Below, in pieces: positions 24,669 to 30,432 of a stretch of 35,739 bases of DNA. Each line of letters starts with the position of its first letter. Positions within the stretch are counted from its first letter, which is position 1. This DNA comes from a virus. The notes under the pieces are model-generated. The model was not told where the DNA came from. It ran no database searches and worked only from the letters and a program-made list of their open reading frames with translations. Both the position numbers and the translations under genes were made by a program. The DNA lies in IMG/VR virus record IMGVR_UViG_3300020182_000093, positions 1-35,739 of that record. One strand, given 5' to 3'.

Positions 24669-26302
24669 TAGAACTCCGCGTTATCTCCTGTAGGACAGGC
24701 TGTCTCAATCATGCGGCCTGACTCCTTATCGTAGTACAGGTAACACGCGGGGCCAGTCAGACCTACAAACCTATTCTTCAATACACGTACCGTGGTGGTG
24801 TTGCGTATCTCAGGGTCAACGTGTTGTTGATCACGCTCCAAGCCAATCACAATATCACTGAGCTGTGCGATGGCCGCAGAACCACGCAGCTCACCTAAGC
24901 TAATCTTACCACCGTCCTCGTGTGCCTTGGCACCGCTGGGTCTGCGAAGGTGTGATACTAGGAATAGCCCTACACCTGTCTCCTGAACCAGCTTGCGGAG
25001 GTTAGTCATAATACTGTCGATAGCCTTACGCTCGTCACCGTTGTCCTGATCGCTGACCACGATGCTCAGGTGATCAAGGATAATCCACTTGCAGTCCAGA
25101 CCTTTAGCCATGTATCGTATACGGCCTAACAGATCGTCCTCGCTTGTGCTACCCCAATGATCTAACAACTGTAACTTATCTAAACCAAACGTCCTTTCCC
25201 AGTAACCACGCTCTTCCTCTATTGATACCCCTGCTCGTACCTCTGGTACGTGAAGTAATTTGTTAGCCTCCATAGACATAATACCTAACGTAGTCTTAGG
25301 TATGTCTTCCTCCAGAGCTAGGATGCCGATGTTGTCTTCCGTGTTCTTCAATAGATAATACTCAAGCTCTCGCATGATCTGGCTCTTACCCATTCCTGAC
25401 CCTGATGTGATGGTCACTAACTCCTGCGGTCTAAAGCCGTAGGTAAAAGCATTCAAGCAGTCCCAAGGATAGGGTATGGACTTGACATCCCTCTTCTCTT
25501 GAAGTAAATCCCAAGTATCTAAACCTGAGACAATACCGTCCGGTCTAAATGTCTTAGCGTTCCACCACTCCTTAACAAACGCCTGCACCTGATTGCTCTT
25601 AAGCATATCGCCTGCATCCTTGGCTGGCAGTGTGACATTCTTGGCCTTGTTGGGGGTGAACAGATTAAGCACCGACTTGGCTGCTTCCTGTCCCGGCTTG
25701 TCGTTGTCAAAGCAGATCACCACATTGTCAAAGGTCTCAAGCCACTCTAGGTTCGCTTTGATGTCTTTGGCTGCTCCGGCTGCACCTGATCTGATGGAGA
25801 CGACTGGCCACTTTCCGTCGAACATCTCGTTGACAGCAAGTGCGTCCGTCTCGCCTTCTGTGATCGTGATGTACTTACCGCCCGTCTTGAAAGCCTGCTG
25901 GCCGAACAGCCCTGCCTCATTGAAATCTCCTGTTGCATAGAATGATTTAGTTTCGGTGATCCGCACCTTGGTTCCTGTCATCGCACCTGTGTCCTTGTTG
26001 TGGTACGGGTAGTGATGCTTGACAATTTGTCCGTCAGTGCCGTACTCCACTGTCACACCGTACCGCTGGCACGTTGACTGTGAGATACGTCTATCAGGGA
26101 TTGCCGCTATGACACCTGTCATCTCTAATGACCTCATTGGTTTACGTTGTGCTGCTTGACCTATCTGACCGTTGCCGTGTTCGTAATGGTTGCAGCCCCC
26201 AGAGAAGCAGACTGCGTGTCCATCACTATAGCGAGCCAGATTGTCCGATGAGCCACACGAAGGGCATGGCTCATGTTGGACGAATGTTGACTCAACCGCC
26301 AC
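24668..26302 (-). CDS. Bifunctional primase-helicase (T7 gp4-like)
   Basis: The 544-residue protein joins a primase and a DnaB-type helicase. The zinc ribbon uses C13, C16, C32 and C37. The TOPRIM core shows ITEGETDAL (E149) and CFDNDKPG (D199, D201). The helicase has Walker A SGSGMGKS (K306), Walker B KWIILDHLS, then VSHLRRPSG and the LRGSAAIAQLSD loop. It unwinds the fork and lays primers for the polymerase encoded next. The start is GTG at 26302, overlapping the SSB stop as TAGTG; no nearby ATG keeps the zinc ribbon. Confidence 0.95.
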   Translation of the reverse strand: MAVESTFVQHEPCPSCGSSDNLARYSDGHAVCFSGGCNHYEHGNGQIGQAAQRKPMRSLEMTGVIAAIPDRRISQSTCQRYGVTVEYGTDGQIVKHHYPYHNKDTGAMTGTKVRITETKSFYATGDFNEAGLFGQQAFKTGGKYITITEGETDALAVNEMFDGKWPVVSIRSGAAGAAKDIKANLEWLETFDNVVICFDNDKPGQEAAKSVLNLFTPNKAKNVTLPAKDAGDMLKSNQVQAFVKEWWNAKTFRPDGIVSGLDTWDLLQEKRDVKSIPYPWDCLNAFTYGFRPQELVTITSGSGMGKSQIMRELEYYLLKNTEDNIGILALEEDIPKTTLGIMSMEANKLLHVPEVRAGVSIEEERGYWERTFGLDKLQLLDHWGSTSEDDLLGRIRYMAKGLDCKWIILDHLSIVVSDQDNGDERKAIDSIMTNLRKLVQETGVGLFLVSHLRRPSGAKAHEDGGKISLGELRGSAAIAQLSDIVIGLERDQQHVDPEIRNTTTVRVLKNRFVGLTGPACYLYYDKESGRMIETACPTGDNAEF

Positions 26303-26667
26303 TAGAAGTCCTCTCCGCCTTCCTGTTCAGCTACCTCAAGCACCTTGATCTTATTCAGGTACGTGCTGGTGCCGTGTACAGGGTGTGGCTGGCCTTCTGC
26401 GTACATGATACGCACCTTAGAGCCTCGACCAATGCGACCCTTGAACGGGTTGCCCTCTGCATCCATCACCGGGACATCGTACTTGGTGCTGAACTTGCGC
26501 TGCTTGACTCCCTCGTACTCGCGGAGCTTGACACCAGCTTCGGACAGAGTGCCCGCTGTTGGTTCATCCAAGCTGAGAACCAGAGAGAACTTCCCGGTGG
26601 ACTGACCCTGATACATCTCATGCTCGTCTAGGTTTTCAAATGCTACTAAGCCTTCTAATACTGCCAT
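26302..26667 (-). CDS. Single-stranded DNA-binding protein (gp2.5-like)
   Basis: The 121-residue protein has the pattern GKFSLVLSLDEPTAGTLSEA, followed by GVKLREYEGVKQRKFSTKYD, a basic RGSKVRIMY, then HGTSTYLNKIKVLEVAE. It ends with an acidic tail and a final Phe (EGGEDF). Beta strands of an OB fold with an acidic, aromatic-ended tail are what T7 gp2.5 uses to bind ssDNA and contact the polymerase and helicase. It is about half the T7 length, so only the core is kept. It is the first gene after the promoter at 26755-26783 and has a strong AGAGGT ribosome-binding site. Confidence 0.8.
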   Translation of the reverse strand: MAVLEGLVAFENLDEHEMYQGQSTGKFSLVLSLDEPTAGTLSEAGVKLREYEGVKQRKFSTKYDVPVMDAEGNPFKGRIGRGSKVRIMYAEGQPHPVHGTSTYLNKIKVLEVAEQEGGEDF

Positions 26668-26754
26668 GGTTACTACCTCTATGTTATGACCCCTAAGGAT
26701 CGTTTGGTTAATACTTTAAAGATTAATAATTAATTTATCCCTTACTACCTGAGT

Positions 26755-26783
26755 ATTATATCAAGTATTGAAGAGTACGTCAA
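26755..26783 (-). promoter_or_regulatory. Sigma70-type promoter for the SSB-helicase-polymerase operon
   Basis: On the minus strand TTGACG (26783-26778) and TATAAT (26760-26755) are 17 bases apart. The predicted start is near 26748, giving an AT-rich leader of about 80 bases before the SSB gene. The promoter overlaps the 3' end of the upstream 59-residue gene, so it adds replication transcripts independent of the micro-gene operon. Confidence 0.85.
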
Positions 26784-26940
26784 ACTCTTTCTCACTTAAT
26801 TGCCCTATGCTGTCATACATGGCCTCATCGCTATGAGACAGGCAGACATTACACAGGTCTAAATGTATCCCGGTCTCCTTGTCTACCTTCTTAAGTTCAT
26901 ACTCGTTCAGGATAACGTCACACGCTTTGCATCTACTCAT
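26761..26940 (-). CDS. Small zinc-finger-like protein (59 aa)
   Basis: The reading frame encodes MSRCKACDVILNEYELKKVD, then KETGIHLDLCNVCLSHSDEA, ending EFDVLFNT. Two CxxC pairs (C4/C7 and C30/C33) are spaced as in a single treble-clef or zinc-ribbon knuckle. The start overlaps the upstream stop by 8 bases. The last codons include the TTGACG of the next promoter. Such small zinc proteins in early phage operons may bind host factors, but this one has no known target. Confidence 0.75.
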   Translation of the reverse strand: MSRCKACDVILNEYELKKVDKETGIHLDLCNVCLSHSDEAMYDSIGQLSEKEFDVLFNT

Positions 26941-27157
26941 CTTGGAATGCCTCTCTGTATTGTCTAGTCATATCGTCATAGGGATTGCTATAGTACTCAT
27001 CACGCATCTGCTTGGTGACTCTCTGTGTTAGCTCTGAGAGCGTCATGCAGTATACCTGATACTCGACTAGCTCGTCGACCATAACGTGCGCCTGTGGCTC
27101 AATCCAGTCATTCTGGGTGTACTCATAGCCCAGCATCTCCTCTTTTATTCTACTCAT
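26933..27157 (-). CDS. Hypothetical early protein (74 aa)
   Basis: The protein begins MSRIKEEMLGYEYTQNDWIE, then PQAHVMVDELVEYQVYCMTL, and ends in a charged helix rich in Tyr, Asp and Arg. There is no membrane span or metal motif. I chose the ATG at 27157 because a GAGG site lies 9 bases upstream and it overlaps the stop of the previous micro-gene. In-frame starts at 27166 (ATG) and 27172 (TTG) also exist. Function unknown. Confidence 0.65.
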   Translation of the reverse strand: MSRIKEEMLGYEYTQNDWIEPQAHVMVDELVEYQVYCMTLSELTQRVTKQMRDEYYSNPYDDMTRQYREAFQDE

Positions 27158-27272
27158 AGTAGTCATCCTCAATTGTGTTGTCTAGTGCCGGGTCTTCCAG
27201 CGTCAGTGCAGTATACACCAGCCAAGCCACAAAGGAAACAAATAAAGCACCAGCTATTGTAAATAAAATCAT
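27150..27272 (-). CDS. Single-span membrane micropeptide (40 aa)
   Basis: The frame encodes MILFTIAGALFVSFVAWLVY followed by an acidic tail (LEDPALDNTIEDDYYE). The first 22 residues form one clear hydrophobic span and the tail would be cytoplasmic or periplasmic depending on topology. It overlaps the genes on both sides, as expected for a real member of the operon. The upstream leader carries AGGAAGTTTACGA. Confidence 0.6.
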   Translation of the reverse strand: MILFTIAGALFVSFVAWLVYTALTLEDPALDNTIEDDYYE

Positions 27273-27469
27273 TCGTAAACTTCCTCATAAACCCGACCGT
27301 ATGATACCAGACACAGGGGCAGATGTAAAATGACACCCTGAAAGGGCATGGTCTCTGTATTGCCTGTGTTTGTATTGTAGACCCAAACCGGGCGGCTGTC
27401 TGGGAACTCAAGATCAAAACCTACACCCAGTCTGTACTCTACACTCAATACCCTATTAAATATTATCAT
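27269..27469 (-). CDS. Hypothetical early protein (66 aa)
   Basis: The protein begins MIIFNRVLSVEYRLGVGFDL, continues EFPDSRPVWVYNTNTGNTET and ends SYGRVYEEVYE. It looks like a small beta-rich soluble protein. The ATG at 27469 has AGGCG about 7 bases upstream and overlaps the previous gene's end by 14 bases. A longer form from 27505 or 27508 would overlap that gene by about 50 bases. Confidence 0.6.
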   Translation of the reverse strand: MIIFNRVLSVEYRLGVGFDLEFPDSRPVWVYNTNTGNTETMPFQGVILHLPLCLVSYGRVYEEVYE

Positions 27470-27614
27470 TGGTTTTCGCCTGTTGTTTTTCCAGCCATTT
27501 GTCATCACCTATTATATCCGCCAGTGCCTCATCAATCTCCCATTGCTGCATGGGTGGATACTCATGGTCATCCAATAGATGCTCGTCGCCATGATACTCG
27601 TTGTTTCTAGTCAT
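27456..27614 (-). CDS. Acidic hypothetical early protein (52 aa)
   Basis: The frame encodes MTRNNEYHGDEHLLDDHEYP, then PMQQWEIDEALADIIGDDKW and a Lys/Asn end. It is strongly acidic with several His, and has no Cys and no membrane span. It overlaps the stop of the 38-residue gene (ATATGA) and the start of the next. Acidic early phage proteins can mimic DNA or inhibit host enzymes, but nothing specific supports that here. Confidence 0.6.
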   Translation of the reverse strand: MTRNNEYHGDEHLLDDHEYPPMQQWEIDEALADIIGDDKWLEKQQAKTNDNI

Positions 27615-27727
27615 ATAAAATACTCCAGTATGTTGTTAGTCATTAGCCAGAACACGCCTTTGTGTGCTGCTATTACAATGGCTGTCAGTGTAGACCAGCC
27701 CACTACCTCCGCTATGATATTATCCAT
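27611..27727 (-). CDS. Small hydrophobic micropeptide (38 aa)
   Basis: The frame encodes MDNIIAEVVGWSTLTAIVIA, then AHKGVFWLMTNNILEYFI. Residues 4-30 form one amphipathic to hydrophobic helix that could lie in or on the membrane. A GGGGTGA site lies just upstream. Start and stop both overlap neighbours, which supports it as a gene despite its size. Confidence 0.5.
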   Translation of the reverse strand: MDNIIAEVVGWSTLTAIVIAAHKGVFWLMTNNILEYFI

Positions 27728-27807
27728 GATGTCACCCCGTAGCCTATAAAGAAACCCACAGTGAAACCGATTGTACACCACTTGGCGTACCAGTACAAGT
27801 CATTCAT
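27712..27807 (-). CDS. Single-span membrane micropeptide (31 aa)
   Basis: The frame encodes MNDLYWYAKWCTIGFTVGFF, then IGYGVTSWIIS. Aromatic residues cluster at the N-terminal membrane interface and a Gly-rich hydrophobic span follows. GAGGGCC lies about 8 bases upstream of the ATG. It starts inside the last codons of the 84-residue gene and ends inside the start of the 38-residue gene. Confidence 0.5.
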   Translation of the reverse strand: MNDLYWYAKWCTIGFTVGFFIGYGVTSWIIS

Positions 27808-28054
27808 GGTCTGGCCCTCGCTCTACCATTAGCTGCAGCGCAGCTGCCCGGTCATCGTCCAGACTGCGGATCAAATCCTGCAGCACCTGCGTTTTGACCT
27901 CATTAAATACATTATCAGAGCTGACCATATTATCCAACTGTGCCTGCAGCTCTTCTATCCAATCACCTGCCCGTTGAAAAAACTCAGGGGCATCGCCATT
28001 GTGTAGTGCCGTTCTGGTGGTACTTATCTCCACCCAATCGTCCCATTTGCTCAT
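27800..28054 (-). CDS. Hypothetical early protein (84 aa)
   Basis: The protein begins MSKWDDWVEISTTRTALHNG, contains a helix DWIEELQAQLDNMVSSDNVF and ends RGPDHE. It is acidic, soluble and helical, with no recognised motif. Its ATG overlaps the stop of the 66-residue gene (TAATG) and an AGGAGG site lies upstream. Confidence 0.7.
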   Translation of the reverse strand: MSKWDDWVEISTTRTALHNGDAPEFFQRAGDWIEELQAQLDNMVSSDNVFNEVKTQVLQDLIRSLDDDRAAALQLMVERGPDHE

Positions 28055-28254
28055 TACGCTGCCTCCTTTTTTGGTGGAAAACCCAAAGCTTCTCGCGTGT
28101 ATCTATCACCGTATTCTGGATAGTCTACGCGTACCTGTCGCATCATATCGCGCCACGGTTGTGCGGCTTTATGGCCGTCCTGTCTATATGAGTTTCTATA
28201 CATTCTTGAGAGTTTAGACAGTGTTTCCCTATATCCTGCATAACTTAATTCCAT
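28054..28254 (-). CDS. Hypothetical early protein (66 aa)
   Basis: The protein begins MELSYAGYRETLSKLSRMYR, then NSYRQDGHKAAQPWRDMMRQ, and ends PPKKEAA. It is basic, with many Arg and Tyr, and helical; nucleic-acid binding is conceivable but there is no motif to prove it. Translation is coupled at both ends (TAATG upstream and downstream), and GGAGGCGG stands before its start. Confidence 0.7.
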   Translation of the reverse strand: MELSYAGYRETLSKLSRMYRNSYRQDGHKAAQPWRDMMRQVRVDYPEYGDRYTREALGFPPKKEAA

Positions 28255-28406
28255 TACTCCGCCTCCTTTGGCATTTGTTCCGTGATTGTATCACATAAAT
28301 CTAGCGCCTGCTGCATTAATTCCTGTGCCTGATCCTCGCGTCCAGACACCAGCATAACCGCCATTAGTTCAAGTTTAAATCGGATTACTTCGCCTTTGGT
28401 TTTCAT
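28254..28406 (-). CDS. Hypothetical early helical protein (50 aa)
   Basis: The frame encodes MKTKGEVIRFKLELMAVMLV, then SGREDQAQELMQQALDLCDT and ITEQMPKEAE. It is a two-helix protein with a leucine/methionine face, suited to dimer formation. A near-perfect ribosome-binding site (GGAGGTGACACA then ATG) suggests strong translation. It ends overlapping the next start. Confidence 0.7.
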   Translation of the reverse strand: MKTKGEVIRFKLELMAVMLVSGREDQAQELMQQALDLCDTITEQMPKEAE

Positions 28407-28636
28407 TGTGTCACCTCCAATAACTCATTAATCACTGACTGGGGCACTTCCACTGCGTCACAACCCTGTAGCCATTTGTTGATATGCTTGGTGGTGGTGA
28501 CACTGTACTTGGTTGCTGTGCGTACCAGCGCACCCATATCTGTACGTGCAGCCACTGGGGTCTCATAGCTAAAGAATACCTGTACCTCGCCCATGTCCAG
28601 CTCAGTCATGTTACTTCCTAATTGCTTAAGTTTCAT
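28403..28636 (-). CDS. Conserved small phage protein (77 aa)
   Basis: The protein begins MKLKQLGSNMTELDMGEVQV, then FFSYETPVAARTDMGALVRT and TKYSVTTTKHINKWLQG. The segments GSNxTEL, FFSYxTPVAA and KYSVTTTKHINKWL recur in small proteins of many podophages of aquatic bacteria, whose role is unknown; they are often found in early regions. AGAGGTAACACAAG precedes the ATG. Confidence 0.8.
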   Translation of the reverse strand: MKLKQLGSNMTELDMGEVQVFFSYETPVAARTDMGALVRTATKYSVTTTKHINKWLQGCDAVEVPQSVINELLEVTQ

Positions 28637-28711
28637 CTTGTGTTACCTCTATTGGTTTAGTTGGTTTAATAATGCCCACTGTACGCCAATGGACATGATA
28701 AATCAACTACT
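28637..28711 (-). other. Short non-coding gap in the micro-gene operon
   Basis: These 75 bases hold only the ribosome-binding site of the downstream gene (AGAGGT). I found no convincing promoter hexamers or hairpin on the minus strand. Confidence 0.5.
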
Positions 28712-28852
28712 TTAAAAATCTTCCTTGAGTATACGTCTAGCTTCAACCGCATCGCGAGATCGTAGGGCCTCGCATAGTTCCTCGCTTTCAAGTGCTATTT
28801 GTGGGTCTATGGAATAAAAACCGCATAGCTCTATAAATTCTGATTTACTCAT
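28712..28852 (-). CDS. Hypothetical early protein (46 aa)
   Basis: The frame encodes MSKSEFIELCGFYSIDPQIA, then LESEELCEALRSRDAVEARR and ILKEDF. It is acidic and helical. GGGAGTAATTTAAA precedes the ATG, which begins one base after the stop codon of the upstream 28-residue frame. Function unknown. Confidence 0.65.
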   Translation of the reverse strand: MSKSEFIELCGFYSIDPQIALESEELCEALRSRDAVEARRILKEDF

Positions 28853-28853
28853 T

Positions 28854-28940
28854 TTAAATTACTCCCATCATTTTAAGATTCATCCAAAGGAGTGCCACGA
28901 ATACCAGTATTGCAATCTGTACGCCATCTTGTGCTGTCAT
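28854..28940 (-). CDS. First leftward gene: membrane micropeptide (28 aa)
   Basis: The frame encodes MTAQDGVQIAILVFVALLWM, then NLKMMGVI. One hydrophobic span covers residues 7-20 with a Lys behind it. AGAGG stands about 8-12 bases upstream of the ATG. Only its size makes it doubtful; its place at the head of an overlapping gene ladder and good ribosome-binding site support it. Confidence 0.5.
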   Translation of the reverse strand: MTAQDGVQIAILVFVALLWMNLKMMGVI

Positions 28941-29069
28941 CTTGTATGCCTCTGTGTGTTTGTTGTCTTGATGGGGCCATTGTACCGGGATTACCAACGT
29001 TGTAAAATTTATTTAAACTATAATGCTTTGGACTATTATTGATCTGGTGAATACCTTACTGCCTACCTT

Positions 29070-29089
29070 TATACATACGCGTGCGCGCG
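29070..29089. other. 20-bp alternating purine-pyrimidine tract
   Basis: TATACATACGCGTGCGCGCG alternates strictly, ending in a CG-rich half. Such DNA can adopt the left-handed Z form under negative supercoiling. It also contains an ACGCGT site and overlapping GCGC sites. Confidence 0.7.
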
Positions 29090-29144
29090 AGTACCATAGT
29101 TCAAGACTTGTGTCAACCTGTGTATTCATACAGTGGTGGTTGCT

Positions 29145-29161
29145 CCATAGGTATCCTATGG
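29145..29161. repeat. Perfect 7-bp inverted repeat in the origin region
   Basis: CCATAGG and CCTATGG flank TAT, making a 17-bp dyad. It could be a dimeric repressor site or a small hairpin. Confidence 0.7.
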
Positions 29162-29218
29162 CATACCCACACTTAACCCTGTGGAATCCCATGCAATACC
29201 CGTGCCAACGTGGCAGCC

Positions 29219-29259
29219 TGTGGATAACTTGTGGATGCTTGTGTATAACCTGTGGATAA
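29219..29259 (-). promoter_or_regulatory. Phased array of four DnaA-box-like nonamers
   Basis: Read on the minus strand: TTATCCACA (29227-29219), GCATCCACA (29238-29230), TTATACACA (29248-29240) and TTATCCACA (29259-29251). Three of the four fit the DnaA consensus TTWTNCACA exactly. Start-to-start distances of 11, 10 and 11 bases place all boxes on one face of the helix. Confidence 0.8.
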
Positions 29260-29312
29260 ATAGACCCCCGGGGGGGCCTGACGTGGCCAGCAGCTTGTCT
29301 TAGTACCCGCAG

Positions 29313-29368
29313 GTATACAAAATAGTAGCAATTTGGAAAAAAGAGTGTATAATTACATTTACTTATGA
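29313..29368. other. AT-rich stretch, candidate DNA unwinding element
   Basis: This AT-rich block, including ATTTGGAAAAAAGAG and TATAATTACATTTACTTATG, begins about 55 bases to the right of the DnaA-box array. That is the relative position of unwinding elements in bacterial origins. Confidence 0.5.
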
Positions 29369-29492
29369 CTACCTGTGCATGCCATAACTCCTTGTAATAC
29401 CTGTGTATTCCTAAACTGACACCAGTATAGCCAAAAGCTATTAAAGGGACGGCCCTTATGTATAAATATGTAGACATTAGTGAAGAAAAGAC

Positions 29493-29521
29493 TTGACTTT
29501 TGGTTAAAAATATGGTATAAT
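29493..29521 (+). promoter_or_regulatory. Main late promoter (sigma70 type)
   Basis: TTGACT at 29493-29498 and TATAAT at 29516-29521 have a 17-base spacer. Transcription would start near 29528 and read into small terminase, leaving a leader of about 130 bases that contains two CTTAAGTATCCTTAAG copies. Confidence 0.9.
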
Positions 29522-29559
29522 TTATAGTATACTAAAGAAGATAAAGATTACCCCGCGCC

Positions 29560-29575
29560 CTTAAGTATCCTTAAG
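29560..29575 (+). repeat. 16-bp leader repeat, copy 1
   Basis: CTTAAGTATCCTTAAG, identical to 29628-29643. It lies downstream of the predicted late transcription start, so it would be present in the mRNA leader. Confidence 0.9.
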
Positions 29576-29625
29576 CATCGTTAGGATTGATCTTTTAATA
29601 ATAATTAAAGAAACTAACTAAAGTA

Positions 29626-29645
29626 TACTTAAGTATCCTTAAGTA
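29626..29645 (+). repeat. 16-bp leader repeat copy 2 within a perfect 8-bp inverted repeat
   Basis: TACTTAAG and CTTAAGTA flank TATC. The hairpin loop would be TATC, and the dyad lies 14 bases before the small terminase start, where it could affect ribosome access or bind a regulator. Confidence 0.85.
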
Positions 29646-29659
29646 CTAAGGGAAATACA

Positions 29660-30064
29660 ATGAATACTAAAGAACCTAAGGGTAGTCAGCCCGCAAAGCG
29701 GGTGGGCAGACCAAAGAAAACAGCAGTTGTGTCAAAAACTAAGGGCAAACGTAACTCAGTAGGGCGGCCCAAGGGTGACGCAGCGGTCATTAACGAATAC
29801 AAGGCTAGAATGCTGGCATCTCCTAAGAGTAGGAAGGTGCTAGATAGTATATTGTCAGCAGCCTTGGACGATGACCACAAGAATCAAGCAGCAGCATGGA
29901 AGCTTTGCATGGACAGGTTGTTGCCTGTTAGTTATTTTGAGAAGGATAAGGCCAGCGGAGGCAAGAGTGCCATCAACATCTCTATTACAGGTGTTGGCGG
30001 AGAGACTACAGTCATATCCGGCGGCCAAGAAGAACCCATTGAAGGGGACTATACAGATGTATGA
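29660..30064 (+). CDS. Putative small terminase subunit
   Basis: The 134-residue protein carries two AT-hook-like motifs at the basic N-terminus (RVGRPKK and SVGRPKG). A helical middle (INEYKARMLASPKSRKVLDS, then ALDDDHKNQAAAWKLCMDRL) and a Gly/Glu-rich tail follow. The middle is the usual pattern of phage small terminases that bind the packaging site and regulate the large subunit. It is the first late gene, two genes before the large terminase. AAGGGAAATACA precedes the ATG. Assignment is from motif and order, not full-length recognition. Confidence 0.7.
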   Translation: MNTKEPKGSQPAKRVGRPKKTAVVSKTKGKRNSVGRPKGDAAVINEYKARMLASPKSRKVLDSILSAALDDDHKNQAAAWKLCMDRLLPVSYFEKDKASGGKSAINISITGVGGETTVISGGQEEPIEGDYTDV

Positions 30065-30431
30065 TATAAATCAAGACTTAGATTACTTTACTAGGGAAGA
30101 GTTTGCTTGTCAGTACACTGGCGAGAATGAGATTAGTGACAGGCTGTTGCTGAAGTTAGATTTGTTACGTGCTAGATGTGGTTTCCCCTTCGTTATTACA
30201 AGTGGCTACAGATCAGTAGACCACCCCATAGAAGCAAAGAAGGAGACACCCGGAACTCATGCCCAAGGCATCGCAGCAGATATTAAAGTCAATGACGGTA
30301 CACAACGGTTTAGGATTGTTCAAGAGGCTATCTCGATGGGCTTTTCAGGAATTGGAGTTGCTAGTAGCTTTGTGCATGTTGACATCCGCGACCTTGACGG
30401 TAATGAGCCTCCTGTAATGTGGACGTACTAG
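30057..30431 (+). CDS. Peptidase M15 family endolysin
   Basis: The 124-residue protein has the M15 zinc-peptidase residues in order: SGYRSVDHPIEA, then GTHAQGIAADI with H68 and D75, and FVHVDIR with H107. These enzymes cut peptidoglycan cross-link peptides (D,D- or L,D-carboxypeptidase or endopeptidase) and serve as compact phage endolysins. No signal peptide is present, so release depends on the holin at 6647. The ATG at 30057 overlaps the terminase small-subunit stop by 8 bases; an upstream extension from 29871 runs in the wrong frame of that gene. Placement between the two terminase genes is uncommon. Confidence 0.85.
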   Translation: MYDINQDLDYFTREEFACQYTGENEISDRLLLKLDLLRARCGFPFVITSGYRSVDHPIEAKKETPGTHAQGIAADIKVNDGTQRFRIVQEAISMGFSGIGVASSFVHVDIRDLDGNEPPVMWTY

Positions 30432-30432
30432 C

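Larger units (their letters stand above)
29116..29408 (+). repeat. Five dispersed RCCTGTGNAT elements
   Basis: ACCTGTGTAT at 29116, GCCTGTGGAT at 29216, ACCTGTGGAT at 29248, ACCTGTGCAT at 29371 and ACCTGTGTAT at 29399. The first and last share the 12-mer ACCTGTGTATTC. All lie in the same orientation inside the putative origin, like iterons, and two of them overlap DnaA-box-like sites. Confidence 0.75.
28941..29659. other. Divergent control region and putative replication origin
   Basis: About 720 bases without a convincing gene separate the two arms. From left to right they hold an alternating purine-pyrimidine tract (29070-29089), an inverted repeat (29145-29161) and four DnaA-box-like nonamers (29219-29259). 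A CCCCCGGGGG palindrome (29265-29274), an AT-rich stretch (29313-29368), the late promoter (29493-29521) and a repeated CTTAAGTATCCTTAAG element follow. This combination (DnaA boxes, nearby AT-rich DNA, divergent transcription) is that of a bacterial-type origin. I saw no leftward promoter matching consensus. Confidence 0.7.

Noticed and set aside
29088-29116. TTGACA on the minus strand at 29116-29111 as an early promoter
   Set aside because: No -10 hexamer lies 15-19 bases downstream (TACTCG at 17 bases). The leftward promoter remains unidentified.
29013-29477. A 154-codon minus-strand frame across the origin region
   Set aside because: Its composition is random (many Tyr, His, Arg), it has no ribosome-binding site, and it runs through DnaA boxes and repeats that explain the sequence better.
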